Below are positions 21,522 through 34,399 of a stretch of 64,000 nucleotides of DNA, piece by piece. The position numbers were made by a program, and so were the translations under genes. Each line of letters begins with the position of its first letter. Positions within the stretch are counted from its first letter, which is position 1. The DNA lies in NCBI GenBank assembly GCA_947561395.2, contig OX387184.1, positions 44,072,766 through 44,136,765 of the forward strand, read 5' to 3'. The DNA is from Buxus sempervirens (lineage: Eukaryota; Streptophyta; Magnoliopsida; Buxales; Buxaceae). Under the pieces are notes generated by a model. It was not told the DNA's origin, ran no database searches, and was given only the letters and a program-made list of their open reading frames with translations.

Positions 21522-21671
21522 TTTGTTAGGTCTAGTAGATTGTATTGGCTTAATTCCGTACCAAAGAACTGTATTTAAGTGTGTTTAGAGTGTTTAGATT
21601 GAGTCCAAGAACTTGCGGTTCAAACGGTGTAGAAATCAGAGTAGAAATAAGGTTTTTATGCTCAACATGAG
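21522..21671. other. Spacer between duplicate copies, split by solo LTR
   Basis: Continues at 24173-24269 after the solo LTR. It contains tandem TGTTTAGAGTGTTTAGATTG and no recognised gene. The ATGAG at 21667-21671 is the left target duplication of the inserted LTR. Confidence 0.6.
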
Positions 21672-24172
21672 TGTGAGACATGGAAAAAATCACCGGGATG
21701 ATTTCCCCTCCGTCAAGACACGGACTCAATGTAAAATATGGGAGAGAGTCACCACCATTCAGATTTCTGAGGTGTGAATGGACACCAAAAGATTCAAAAA
21801 TAAGCAAAAAGAGCTAAAAGGCAAATTCTAGAGTAAAAATAACTCTACTTGAAAATCAAATCCAGAGATGGATAAGGGGATTAGATTATGAACGGGGGAA
21901 AGTGTTAGGCACCCCCATTCACCCACACAAGGTGGTTGCCAAGTGTTGTTCATGCTAAAAAATAAGAAAGCTTGCTAAAATCATTAAAAACCTTGAAAAA
22001 GGACAAATGTATGATATCTTCACATGAAAATCCGAATGAATTCCAAATCCTCTTTTATGTCAATATCACTTCTGGAATATCACCAAAAGATGGAAATCAA
22101 AGCAAAAGTTGCACAAACCAAGTTGACTTAAATCCGAAAAATTCGGTAAAAGCAAGAACCATTTGTCTTGAAATCATTCAAATCTAATTTAAATTGAATC
22201 AAACCGAATCCATTTGAAAGATTATGGTAAATAAGAGACTCATGCAAAATTCCAATTAATTCCGGTTGAAATCCTAGGAGTTATGCTTCTTTGAAATCTG
22301 CTGCTGGAGATAATTAAAAGTGACAAGTGGGCAAGTTTGGAAAATCATTGAGAAAAATTGGCTCCATATAAATTTATGCAATTTGGTGTGAATGAAGTAT
22401 GTATGGCCATCTTTCAGATGAAACTAGCCTCATACAAAAATTCATTCGGATGTGCTTGGGTGGTCTCCCGAACAGGCCCCGAAGATCACAGGTTTGCCTA
22501 GAAAAGTGTCATGAGCAGTTCTGAGTAAATCTATTACCAACGACACAAATGGAGTCAAAAAATTATGAAACCAACTGGATTTGAAACTATACTTCCAAAG
22601 GAATACTTAGAAACAAGAATCACTCGAATTGGACTTAAAACGAACACATGGCGTTCAATCGAAGTGACAAGTTCCGTATTCAGATCTGAATTGACCTATC
22701 AACTTCGACAGAGGGGTGTCAAAAATCCGCTTGATATAAATAAATGAAATTTTATAGGCATAAACCAAACAGCCTCACCTTTCCCATGACTCTAAAATCA
22801 CTCTAAAATTCAATCGGACGATGAAGTTACGAGTGTCCGAAGTTGGGGTACAGTTGCTATCAAGTTAAGCCTTTTTTGAAGAAAATCAATTCAAAAGAGT
22901 GCTTGAGTGTGTGGGATCCTTGCAACATGAATTTAAAATCATTTAAACAAAGTCTGAAGAACCTCTAGGAAGTAATGGGGCACAATTTTGGCTCACCATC
23001 CTCTCCGATTGGAAAGAATATGCCAAAAACCCCCAAAATTGAGCAAAAGTGCTCAAAACCGAGAGGTTAGACCTAGAGATCTTCAAAACTCAGATCAATC
23101 TGATTGAAATCAATTCGAAAATCATTGAAATATATTCCAGAATTGCTTGGGGCTATTTATTTCAGATCTACCACAATAACGGCAATAGATCCAAAATACA
23201 AGCCAAATCCGATAAAAACGGGTGTTATGTGTGTATGTGTAAAATCATATCTTTAACAATATATAGCATGTATTCATCAATCAAATGGGGTTCTAAAACA
23301 ACCTAGGGTTCCGTTCCATTATCGTTTCCCTTAGTTCTCTCTCCCCGTTAAACATGGTTCTTCAAGATAATCTTGGGGTACTTTGAATATGAAACGGTTT
23401 TCATAGATTCAAAAGGCTTATTCAAATAGGTTCTAACACTAGGATCAATCCCCAGTCTCGTTTCCCCTAGATCCCGCCTTCACGTTTTACGGCTAGGGGG
23501 AGTCTCGAGGTACTTTGAGTAGGAGAAGGGTTTTCATACACATAGAAGAGGCCTTATTCTACAGAAAGGTAGAAGAAGAGATCTAGATCTAGAATGTAAA
23601 AACAGAAAAGTAAAGAGAGGTTTGAGGCTTACCTGGGCTTCTGGAAGCAAGACTGCAGCGGTTCCCCTCTTCACTCGGAGCTTTTTGATCTCCAACTTCT
23701 TGGCAAAAGTTCTTGGCAAGAATTAATTGCCATTTGCTTAAGGAGGAGCCTCTTATTTATAGGCAAAGGCTAGGGTTAGGGTTGGTGGGATGGTAGATAC
23801 AAACTAATGTCTAGAGCCCACCAACCTTAACCATAAGGCTATTTCCGAGATTTCCACTCATTTAATAAAGGATATGATGGTAAAAAGTGAAAACTCTCGG
23901 AAAACCCTAATTTGAAGCAAAAATCATGTATCCGACATATAAGGTCGGATACACAAGCATCTATATGTATCCGACATATGATGTCGGATACGTTAAGGTT
24001 TGCTTGTATCCGACAACTTATGTCGGACACAAAGGGATATGCTTGTATCCGACCTGAGTTGTCGGATACAAGGAAAAATGCTTATTTTCTCAAATTTTGT
24101 GCTAGTTTCAAAGGAGATAATGATTTTTGTCAATTATTCTTCATTTTTACTGTACAATTTGGGGTGTCTACA
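21672..24172 (-). mobile_element. Inverted solo LTR (2501 bp), element A family
   Basis: The minus strand reads TGTAGACACCCC to CCATGTCTCACA, as in the element A LTR. The flanking 5-bp duplication is ATGAG (21667-21671 and 24173-24177). It includes the palindrome array (23927-24070), TATA box (23754-23761), splice donor near 23634 and the conserved hairpin (21890-21920). No internal region adjoins either end, so it is a true solo LTR formed by LTR-LTR recombination. Confidence 0.93.
23927..24070 (-). promoter_or_regulatory. Four-palindrome array, 39-bp spacing, in inverted solo LTR
   Basis: Units at 23927-23953, 23966-23992, 24005-24031 and 24044-24070. All four use the GAC / GTC inner arm and 7-nt centres. 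Spacing is exactly 39 bp throughout. Confidence 0.9.
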
Positions 24173-24269
24173 ATGAGACAAGGTTTGAGGGAGCGTTCGA
24201 GCACACTTTTTAAAATAGACAGACAATCAAACCCGAGGCCGGCGTTTGAGAACGTTTGATCTAGAGTGT

Positions 24270-24518
24270 TTAGCTTGACATGTTACCCTCTTAACACCCC
24301 CTCCGCTTAATATATAACTAGCAAACAACTCGTGTATCATCACATCTAGAATTCCATACTTTAATAAAAATTAAGATTCATAATTCAATCTTTGTTAGTT
24401 TTACTTACATATTTCTTGTGGTTAAGTCGTTACAATTCCGAAATTATATCTAACAGTGGAACCTTATCCTTAAATCATGGCTTCTTTATGACATTGCTTT
24501 ATCTAAAGGTCCCACTGC
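24270..24518. repeat. Local duplication, copy 2, left part
   Basis: Matches 20641-20896 with few differences. Interrupted at CATGT by element D and resumed at 41145. Confidence 0.85.
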
Positions 24519-24523
24519 CATGT

Positions 24524-25621
24524 TGTTGCTCCAAAAATGGGCCGGTGTGGACACGTGTCGAGGGTGGTGATGTGTCTCTACGCGGGCGTGCCAGTATCGT
24601 TTGATACAATGATTTTCGAGTCGATTCCTGACCCCGGGCACCTGTTCCGAATCTGAACCGAGATCGGTTCAGTCGTACTGCAAGTCACCTGTAACAAAAT
24701 CGGTCAGGCGATGGTATGAAGACTAGGGGTTCGGTCTTCGTTTTGGGTTCTTGTAAGCGTTTGAAAGCGAAAGCATCTAACGACACACAAATCCTTTATT
24801 AATAAATCGGCCGAATAGCCGAAAACGACAACAGATAATCCTCAAAAGGGAAACAAAAGTAAAAAAGAAAACTGACAGGGCTCGCAGGACCGGCCTGTCC
24901 TGGTCTTATAGCCGTAATCGGTTATAAGCGCAGGAGGAAGGGGGCGGCTGCTAGCAAAGCCAATTCAGGGGGTTCACCTTGGATTGCTGCTTACCCGAAA
25001 ATACACGAGTCACCTGGCGTGAACAGAGCGAGTCTCGGGACCGGCTGCTCGGGATTCTGTAAGGACAGAACTGCGAGTCAGGGGCGGCCTCAACTTACTC
25101 TCTGGTGGCAGGATTCTGGTGTTAGTCGGAGTAAAGAGGGGTCGAAGATGTCACTACGACTGGAAGCAGTGAGAGAAGTCCTAGTTTATCCGTCTGTATT
25201 AGAGGGGATAAAGGATCACGGATGATCAAAATAATATAATAACCGGTTGCAGTTGTGTGGATTGTGTCCTTGAGCTCTTCGAATTGGTGCCTTTTATAGC
25301 CGCTCCTTGACGGTTGCTCAACGTCCTACTCTTGCACGATCTTCATGGCGGTTGGTCATCTTCAGTTCTCTGTTTCAAAATGATAACCTCCCGGCCATGA
25401 TCTAAAAATAGTTTTATTCTTGAACGGCCGATGGCACGATCTTCTGATATTTGTGGTTTTGTCGTATTGGCTTGCGTGGCTCGAACCGCATTCTTCTGTA
25501 TGCGTGCTGACGTGGCCTGCTCAACCATTCAAAGCCTACGGGCCTTGATGTCGTGGCCTAACTAAGCCACTTAGGCTCCACGTGTCCTTCTCTTATTCGT
25601 CGGTTATATAGGGTGTAAACA
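24524..25621 (-). repeat. Element D 3' LTR
   Basis: On the sense strand it reads TGTTTACACC to GGAGCAACA. A TATA box (CTATAAAAGG) lies on the minus strand near 25290. A palindrome CTGAACCG / CGGTTCAG with a 4-nt centre lies at 24653-24672. The adjoining G-run (minus strand AAGTAGGGGGGCAA, 25622-25636) is the likely polypurine tract. Confidence 0.95.
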
Positions 25622-25778
25622 TTGCCCCCCTACTTATTTGTGACGCCGTCATCGGCCGGTGTGATGAATAAGTATTTCGGGTTTTTCAAAATTTGTCCGT
25701 CGTTTGATGTGAAAAGATCGCGCCGTTTCCCTACGATCGTAATGATGAAACTTTTCAGATTTCATCTTCTATCTTGCT

Positions 25779-25785
25779 TATAAAG
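25779..25785 (+). promoter_or_regulatory. TATA box of first antisense PMD gene
   Basis: TATAAAG, 69 bp before the ATG at 25854, followed by a pyrimidine-rich leader. This gives the gene its own promoter independent of the LTR. Confidence 0.65.
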
Positions 25786-25853
25786 TACCACAGCCGAGAT
25801 TTTACTTTACTCTTTCTTTTTGGCTGTTTGTCTTTTCTTCTTCTTTGTCTTCA

Positions 25854-28800
25854 ATGGCGGGCACTCTCATATACTATCCTTCTACAGCCGAAGTTTTCGA
25901 CGGCTCGATATCTGTAGGCCCCTTCATTTGTGCCAGTAATGCTCCTTTGGAGGCCCCGACTGAGAAAGTGAGGGGCCCTTTACTCTTTACTGATGAAAAG
26001 AATCTCAATCTACCTCTTCGCTTTCGAAATTGGCCGACTGCTTACCCTGAATGGAAAGCCTGGGTTGACCGCATGAAGGATCGTTTTGCCGTTATTTGGC
26101 GTAAGACAGGTATTTATGACATGATTATCTTTTCCTGTCACTCTATTCCCTGCAATCGCGATCTTCTCTATGACATGAGTTCATTCTGGAATGCTCAGAC
26201 CAATACCTTCAATTTCCCTTGCGGAATGATGACTCCTACTGTCATGGATGTCTGCTTTATTACTGGTTTCTTCGCAACTGGTCATGAGATCCGGGTTGGT
26301 ATGGCGGATCTTAAGGATTACCAGCATTTACCTCCGATGGAAGTGGGTGACAAAGGGAAAGAGGTAGAAAAGAAAAGAAAGCAACCTCCAACGAAGAATA
26401 ACAGGGCTTCCAAGAAGGTGCGATCTTCTCGGCAAAAAGGTATTGTTTTGTCCGAGAACGAACCTCCACCGTCAGAGAGCGAATCTCCACCGACTTCAAT
26501 TCATTCTTCTTATCGGTCCTATATCAAGGACTGTGCCAAATTCCGGCCTCCAGCTCATGAAGATGAGGTGGAACACTTCTACTTTCTCCTTTATTTTTTC
26601 TGCAACTTTGTATTCTGTTCCAAGGCTCAAGCAGTTACCAAAGAGTATTACTCGTTGGTTAAGTTAATTTTGGGTGAGTATGAAGTTGCCCTTGCTCCTT
26701 ACTTTTTATCGGTTTTGTACCGTTCACTTCAAGAGTTTGTTCATGGCACCCTTCAGAATCATGGGGGGCCATTGTGGTTCCTCCAATTTTGGGCTTATCA
26801 CTATTTTCCATCCCAGTTTTATGCTCAAGTGCCGATTACTCCCAATATGCCTTCTGAGTTTGGTGGCTACGCCTGTTTGGCTGCCACTCCAGCTGTTCTA
26901 TCTTTTTCTGAATGTTTCCGTTTCTTTTTTAATCTTCATCATTTTCCTACTCCTCCTTTTGAAGTCTCCGCAAATTCTCTCGGTTTCCTTTCGATGGTAG
27001 ATGACATAACTGACGAGCAGCATCTTATCTGGGCCAGTTTTCTGATGGCTCGAAATTTAAATTATGCTGTGAAGTCGATTAACAAGAAACCGGGGTTTGA
27101 GGTATACTTGCCAAATTGTGTCGGCCGGCAATTTCAATGTGAATAGAGGATCCCCTTATTTGATGTGGATGGTTTGTTCACAATTAATGCCAAATCTGTT
27201 GATCGGCCGTCTGTCACTGTAGCCGAAGCTGCCCAAATGGAAGATGCTTATAGAGTTGCTGCCGTTGAATTTCAACTTCCCTTTCTTCCTCGTCGTCACA
27301 AATGTCGTTGTGATTTCCATGTTTGGTGGAAATCTTTGTTGAACAACATTTGCTGCCATTCGGCCGATTATTATCTTGAAAGACTGGGTCTGTTTGAGCC
27401 TTTGGCTTCACCTATCCAAGAAGGTATATTCTTATCTTTCTTGTTTCTGATCCACTTGATGTTCACTCAGTTGTTCTGTCATTAGGTGAAGTACCGCCTC
27501 TAGCTCTGGAGGCTGGTCCACTTGAACTTTTGCCTGAACCGATCCAAGAAGATATCAATTCAGCTAGTCGGTCACCCGTCAGAATGCCGTTTCTCGCCTT
27601 GGAGGCTCATGCTTCCCCTTCCGGGGAATTGGCCGAGGATGATGCTTTGTCACCAGAATGTCCTCTTTCGATCGTCCCGTATGAAGATGATGAGGATCCC
27701 GATGATGTCCCACTACGACGGCGTCCTCGGAAGGTACTGAATCTTCATTTACCATTCTTTTTATTCTTCCTTCTGACACCTCATTCTTCTAGGCTTCGAG
27801 TTCCTCGGGTCCAACTGCTTTTTCCTCCAATGTCATGGAATCTTCTTCGGATCCAGTTATTGATCCCATGTCTGTTTTTGATCCGGTCAATTTCGTTGGT
27901 CTTGCCGAAACATTGGATTCTCCTGGTAGTGTCATTGCAGCAGCTCCTTTAGTACTTCCTGAAGGTCAGGAGCATTTATCCATTCGAGAGGATTCTTCAG
28001 AAAGAAGTCCGTCTCCCGACTTACCTCCTGGATATGAGCAGAGTGCTACCCTTCCGGTAGTTGAGATTGCAACGTCTACCACTTCCATTGGGCCTTCCGG
28101 CCCTTCTGCCTTGGCCGATATTCCTCCAGATTCTCTTGTTACAGCAACGGATGGTGATACTGATCGGCCGAAGCAAAAGCTTGTTGAATTGGGGAGTTCC
28201 AGTTCATCGCTTGTTCCTTCTCCTGCTGCGGGATCACTCTCTGGTGATGGCCATGGCCGATTGGACACTATATTGAATGATGTCTGTTCTAATCTCTCGT
28301 CGGATGGTTCATCTGAGCCCTTATCTCCAACAAGTATCCGATCGGAGATTATCCGCCTCCTCTCTCCAGGCATAGTTGGTATTTCCGAAGAGACTCTTAC
28401 CCGTGTGATGGCATTGGCTGCGCAGCTTCGGGATCTCTCTTCTGTATCTCCTGACGTAAAATCGGTGTTCTCTCAACTTACTTTCCTTTACTCCTATAAA
28501 GTTGTCTTTGACCATCTTTCGGCCAAACTACATGAAATGAGTAATACGGCCGATTCTGTTGATGGCCGATATCAACTTTTGCAACAGTTAAGGAATGAGC
28601 GCGAGATTTGTCACCATCAGTATATTGAAACGGTCCACCGTATAAACATCATTGATGATGATATTTCGGCGGTCGACCGTCAGATTGCTAAGTTACAGTC
28701 TAAGAGATCTGATCTTGTAAATCAACGGGAGGAACTTCTTCATACGAATAACGCTGTTGATGATACCTTGAAGGACAAGACCCGTCAGTGCATCGAGATC

Positions 28801-28935
28801 TCCCACGAGCTAAAATCGGAGATAGAGTTGGCTCGAGGTTCTTCTCTACTTCGGTCCACTTTGGTTGAAGAAAAACGGTCTGCTCAAGAGTCTTTTGACC
28901 GTATATATTCTGCAATTTTAAATACTTCTTTGTAA
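25854..28935 (+). CDS. Antisense gene 1 of element D: plant mobile domain protein
   Basis: Starts MAGTLIYYPS. The N-terminal two-thirds is a plant mobile domain: LRFRNWPTAYPEWKAWV, then MMTPTVMDVCFITGF, VALAPYFLSVLYRSL and GPLWFLQFWAYHYFP. A Lys/Arg-rich insert after about residue 160 (KKRKQPPTKNNRASKKVR) looks like a nuclear localisation signal. The C-terminal third is acidic and Ser/Pro-rich, then a coiled coil (QQLRNEREICHH to IAKLQSKRSDLV). Host PMD proteins MAIN and MAIL1 act in the nucleus and are needed for transposon silencing; what element-borne copies do is unknown. The frame is divided by short intron-like spacers and has about one further break. Frequent CGGCCGA words are shared with the neighbouring gene. 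Confidence 0.75.
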
Positions 28936-29276
28936 AGCATTTAATGAATTAAATTCTTTTTGGAATCCATTTTGCCAACTGTCCTGGCCGTCAGAATCGG
29001 CTCCTTTTTCGACAAAGTTCATCTTTTCAATTTGATTCGTCCGTATGATCTTTACCCTTAAAAACGCTTTATTCGAGAAGATATTCAGCCGCCGTTTCGA
29101 TTTCTTCGGGAAGGCGATCGTCCTATCAGCACCTTTTTCGGGAAGACAGCAGTCTTATCAACGCCCTTCTCGATATTTTGAATCATTACGAGCTTTTCTT
29201 CCTGCACACGTTTCCTTGCTTTGTTTCGTCTTCTTCTCTCTGCGAGCTTTCCTTGTCTGGTTTCCGATATTGATCA
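28936..29276 (+). promoter_or_regulatory. Spacer and 5' region between the two PMD genes
   Basis: No coding region. It includes repeated TTTTTCGGGAAG/TTCTTCGGGAAGGCGATCG words near 29105-29150 and a pyrimidine-rich leader before ATG at 29277. No clear TATA box was seen. Confidence 0.5.
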
Positions 29277-32029
29277 TGGCGGATGATAACCCTAATGACT
29301 TGAATCTGTTCCTCGACGGTGAAGATGGTCCTGTTCTTGGTCGATGCACCGATGAAGATACGGAAGAGGCCCCAAAGGTCCTGCACTCTTCTTTCCACTT
29401 GATCAGCGCCTCTGATCCTGTGAGGTGGGGTAATCTGATTACTCTTCCTCGTTCCTGGCCTAAATGTTCCCCTGAGTGGAACAAATGGGTTGAACGGTTA
29501 TGGCCTTTTCATATGGAGACCTGGGTTAGGCTCGGGTTGGCGGAGATAATCTTCTATTCCACCTTCTATATTCCCTTCAACCCTATTTTACTTGGGTGGC
29601 CTCGTTTTTCTGGTGTCGGGGTTCCAATACCTTCTCTTTCTGTCACGGTCCCATGACTACCACACTCTTAGACGTTTGCTGTATCACTGGCCTTTCCGTT
29701 CTCGGGGAAGAGATAGATTCCAGTTTATCTCTTTTCCCGTCTTCTGTTTTCAGCACTGTTCATGCTTCTTCTGCTTTCGGCACTTTTGTTCGTGCTAAGC
29801 GAGTTTCAAATACTGATAGTCCTCCCTCCTTTCAAGAACATTGTTCTTTCTTGCTGTTTCTCCTTTGCCATTTTTTCTGCTGTGGCCCATCTGCTCAGAT
29901 GGTAAAGGAGTTTGCCGGTATTGCGGTAGCCCTTGCCCATGGTCGTCGTCTGGCTTTAGCCCCTTTCTTTCTCAGCCAGGTTTATCGAGGTTTACACAGT
30001 CTATCTTCTGGCCGATTCGGGGTCGCTAGTGGCCCTCTTTGGTTTTTGCAATTTTGGTTCTATGAATACTTTCCCGGCTTCTTCTGTGAGGCCGTAAATA
30101 ATCCTTTTCCCAACTATTACTATACCGGTCGCCGATGGCTCACTGCGACACCCAGGCAACTGTCTTTTACGACTGTTCTTGATTTCTTCCTTGTGGGTAT
30201 ACAGAACATACACCCACCCTTATTTCACTGCTTTTCCTTAGAGCAATTCCATGGTTCCCCTCTCTATGCCGCCATCAATTCCACTCCCGAAACCCGTCGT
30301 CGTGCTATGGCCAGCTTTCTCATCGCGCAGGAGCTCCCTTTTGGTTTGCATAATCTGGATGCTCCTGCTACCTCTAGAAGAGAAGGAGTAGAGATTTATC
30401 TGCCGCATTTTGTCAGCCAGCAACTTGACTATGGCCAAGGCATTCCTCTTGTTTTGTTCTCGTTCACCAATGGTGATTCTCGGTCAGTTCTCACTCCCAG
30501 CTACCTGTCTATCATTACCCATCGTTTTCGTGACCTTTTCGGTCGTTTCCGCAACTATCCTCTTCCTCGGGAATCTCCGACCGAACCTTATTTTCGGCGA
30601 TGGTGGGCTCAGCTTTACTCTGACTTTGTCCGGCTTGATGCAGAGTCGTATACTACGTTTTTTCGACCGAATGTGGCCGATATAGCGAATATAGCCAAAC
30701 TCCGTGGGTATTATGAGGCCCGTTACCCAGGTAACTTTCTTTTATGTTCTTGTAAATTGATTCTCTCTATTCGGTCGCGTCTGACTTTCTTTTTTTCTAT
30801 TAGATGATCATCGATCCTCCAACGTGAAGGGTAAGAAAAAGAAAGCCGAGACGACGGTCACCTTCAGCTGGAGGCGACCTTCCAAGGCTTCTGCCAGTCG
30901 GAGCAACCCTTCCTCCAAACAGTCGCCACTGAAAAAACGGAAGATTGGTGAGGTATCGGATGGTCGTGCTTACGTCACCCGTTCCAGCTTGCGACTCCGA
31001 GTTCAGCATCCGGGTGAGCGTGTCGTCGTGGCTGATGATTCTTCTGGCGATGAAGAGGATATCGATTTATCTCGCCCTCAGCGTAGGCCCCCTGTTGGTT
31101 CTGCAAGTAGTGGTCGGTCATCTCCCATGCCGATTCCTCCCCGTGCATTTCATTATGTTAGTCCCTTATCTCGTCTTCCAACGAATTCTGTTTCTTCCAT
31201 GGCCGACCCATCGCCTAGCGCGTGTAGGCAGATTCCTCCCATTCCTTCTCCTGGTCTTGATGAAGCTGGCACGTCTCCTTCCTCTGGTAATGTTTTATCG
31301 GATTCCTCCTCCGATGAATTACCTGATGATCCAAAAGTCCCGGTGGCCAATGATGATGCCTTTAGAACTCTTCCTGGCACTTGCTTTGGATTTGTCAGAT
31401 CATGTTTCATGGAGATAGATCGTTGTCTCGCCTCTCCAGAATTTCGTGACCTTCGTCCAGCTTTTCTTTCAGGATTCGACAGTCATGACGAACTCCGCTC
31501 TTTAGTTCTTCGTCGACCTGAAGATCTCTCTGATGATGAGCTGTCTGCGCTCCGATTGCTAATATGTCATGCCACAGTAACTAACCCTCATGGGGACCCT
31601 ACGACTGAAAGTCGGCTAATGTCCATGCTCGGGTTTTACAGTGCCGTACCGCGACTCCGAGAAGCTATGGATTATCTTCGTTCTATCAATATCAGATGTT
31701 CCGACTTTCGCCAAGAAATCCGTGAGGTATTCGGTTATCATCGTCAGCTGGAAGCCTTGCGGCGGACTCTCGGTGTCAACCTTCTCAATCAGGTTTCTGT
31801 TGCTGATAGTCCATCGGCCGCTAATTTGACCGAATTATCTCGACTCCAATCTGAGGAACAATGTCTTAAAGAATCCATCAAGGCTCAGTGGGTGCTGGTC
31901 GAGTCAAGCCGTCATCGCTTGGAGGAGCATATGCAAGATGAAAGAGATGTGGAGGTACGACGGGCCGAGATGCAATTCTTGTTGGAGCGGGCAAAGTATG
32001 ATCATGCCCGATTTAAAACTTGGTTTTGA
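29277..32029 (+). CDS. Antisense gene 2 of element D: second plant mobile domain protein
   Basis: Starts MADDNPNDLNLFLDGEDG. Same plan as gene 1 but strongly diverged: WPKCSPEWNKWVERLWPFH, PMTTTLLDVCCITGLSVLGE, RLALAPFFLSQVYRGL, GPLWFLQFWFYEYFP. A basic patch (KGKKKKAETTV, then PLKKRKIGE) suggests nuclear entry. The C-terminal half is acidic and Ser-rich, with helical segments ending RHRLEEHMQDERDVEVRRAE. An intron-like spacer separates the PMD part from the C-terminal part, and there is about one break. The two genes look like an old tandem duplication inside the element. Confidence 0.75.
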
Positions 32030-32229
32030 GGGGTAAGATCTTCTTTAAACAATTATACCGTTTGTTCGGTATTCACTTTTTGATGATAATGCCATATGGC
32101 TGGCATTTTAAACTTTATTCAGCCGACTTCTCGGCTTTTTATTTAAACGGTAGTTTTTTGCAGGCTTTTTGGATGCATAACATACTCGTTTTATTTCATA
32201 TCTACTGCTCGTCATGGAAAGACTAGAAC

Positions 32230-32691
32230 TTAAAAAAGGAATAAGAAGGTTTTTATTTCAACATTGATCTTTCATACAACCAAAGCTGAGCTCTTTTGGC
32301 TCTTTCATACAATCAAGGCCAGATGTTTCAGCCGGGGCCGATATGCCCCTGAAATTGCTCCGCACGCCAATCATGGATGGTGTTAGCGAGGGCCAATTTA
32401 ATCAAAGGGGCAAGAGGAAAGAGGGGGGGATGGCGACTACTCCAACCGGCGTAAATGTTGGTCGGAGAAGAGAACTCTCGTCTCTACCCAGAACTCGGTG
32501 GGAGAAGACCTACCGTGATGGGGTCAGCGAGAGTGGAGCCGCCTTTTCCGATCCCGCCCATTCTTATGAAGTCATCGGCTTTGTTGACTTCTTCTTCTCC
32601 GATTGTCTCCGTCGTCGGCACTTGGTCTTTCGCCATTTCTTCTCTGCTTCCCTTGCTTGATAGAATGGCGAGCATTGCCTTAGTATTTATA
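32230..32691 (-). other. Possible small transcription unit downstream of integrase, element D
   Basis: On the minus strand TATAAATA (32684-32691) is followed by an ATG at 32636 and a 50-codon open frame (MAKDQVPTTETIGEEEVNK onward, ending near 32484). Further down, AATAAA near 32250 follows two copies of TTGTATGAAAGA. The peptide matches nothing I recognise. It could be a private small gene or a decayed remnant of a longer one. Confidence 0.35.
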
Positions 32692-32838
32692 GACCGATTG
32701 TTAGAAGGAAGATCAATGGGTTTGAGCAGATCTCGAAGAGATTTCCTATTTTAGTCTAATCCGCACTGTATGTCGGCACTTTGATTTGACAATGCCATTT
32801 ATTTGGCGTTGCAGGTACCGAGCAGTAGATATTTTATT

Positions 32839-34000
32839 TTATTCCTGATTTTCCTCAGGTTGGTTATTGATTTCGCGGCTTTCCCATAGAGTGGGAAAAT
32901 ACCGTTTCAAAAACTGGCCGTTGATAATCTTCTTTTCTTGGCCATCTAATGACTGTATATGGTATGCCCCCCCGGGCAATACCTTGCTGACTTGTAATGG
33001 TCCTTCCCATGTGGGGGACCATTTTCCATATAAGGAATCTTTTTTCCCTATTGGCAGAAGTGTTTTCCACACTAGGTCTCCTTGAGCAAATGACTTATGC
33101 TTCACTCGGCGGTTATAGGATCTTGCAATTCTTTGTTTGAGGGCTTTCTGCCGATCCAGGGCTAGCCTCCTCATTTCTCCCAAGTCTTCTAATTCAACTT
33201 ACATTGCTTCCGTGTAATCCTTGGGAGTGAAATTATTCTGAATAGCCACCCTCAACGATTTGACCGTGATCTCGGCTGGAATAACTGCCTCATGACCGAA
33301 GGTTAAGGCAAAAGGGGTAGTTCCAATAGACGTCTTGTAAGACATTCGATACGCCCACAATGCTTCAGATAGAAGTTTATGCCAACTTCTTGGCTTATCT
33401 TCAATCATCTTTCTCAGGATATTTTTCAATACCTTATTCATTGCTTCAGCTTGTCCATTTGCCTGTGCGTAATAAGGTGTAGATTGAATCATTCTGATGC
33501 CATATGTTTTGGCAAACTCAGTCACTTCTTATCCTACAAAAACGGTGCCTGAATCGGTCGTGATAGTTTCAGGGATACCGTATCTGTGAATTATCTACTC
33601 CCTGATAAACTCAATCACATCCGATTGTTCCACTTTTTTCAAAGGTTTGGCTTCCACCCATTTGGTGAAGTAATCGGTGGCTATTATGATGAAGTTGTGT
33701 AGACCAGTCGAAGGAGGATATACTTTTCCAATTAAATCCATTGCCCAACCTCTGAAAGGCCATGGCTTGACTATTGTTTGCAATTCGAATGCCGGTACCC
33801 TCTGAACTGGTCCATGTTTCTGACATTCCTGACATCCTGCAGCGAACATCTGACAATCTTTCAAGATTGACGGCCAGTAATAACCATGCCGACGTAATAA
33901 CCATCGCATCTTGATTCCTGCTTGGTGTGCGCCACAGATCCCTTCGTGCACTTCGGCCATTATTAACATGGCTTCTGTTGGGTTGACACACCTAAGTGGG
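32839..34000 (-). pseudogene. Element D integrase region (fossil)
   Basis: Zinc-binding segment GICGAHQAGIKMRWLLRRHG with CQECQKHG, then the DDE core (IIIATDYFTKWVEAKP; NGQAEAMNKVLKN) and a C-terminal part ending LKRYFP. Broken in a few places. The C-terminal end lies about 150 bp from the small unit's TATA box. Confidence 0.88.
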
Positions 34001-34399
34001 ATGTCCTCAATACTCTTTTTATATAACTCATCACCCAGAATGAAATAGTTGGCAGCTTTCCTTTTGGTCGATCTGCTAGTCTTTATAGTAGGATCTTTAA
34101 GATATCCCCAGATCTCACCTCTCCAATCCTGTCTTATTGTCTGGTTACAACATGCCAGTGAATCTACCAGAAATGGTCTTTTCTCGGAGTTGGGGAGAGA
34201 TTGTATGGTCACCGTTCTGACTGAATCGCGCAGTCTGAGTCCGGATGCCAACTGGGCCAGTTCATTAGCTTGATAGTTTTCCTTCCTTGGCCGATGTTCG
34301 AATTCAATTCTATTGAACTGCTGGGCCAAGAATCTCACCCTTTGCAGCAACAGTACTAATGACTCGCTATTGCAGTTATATATGCCCTCCATTTGCTTT

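Noticed and set aside
25019-25225. 68-codon frame present in each D-family LTR (also near 40537 and 46429)
   Set aside because: It repeats because the LTR repeats; it matches no known family and has no initiation context of note.
25854-32029. Host PMD genes captured between elements
   Set aside because: They lie between integrase and LTR of one element whose ends are verified by LTRs, target duplication and an empty site, so they are element cargo.
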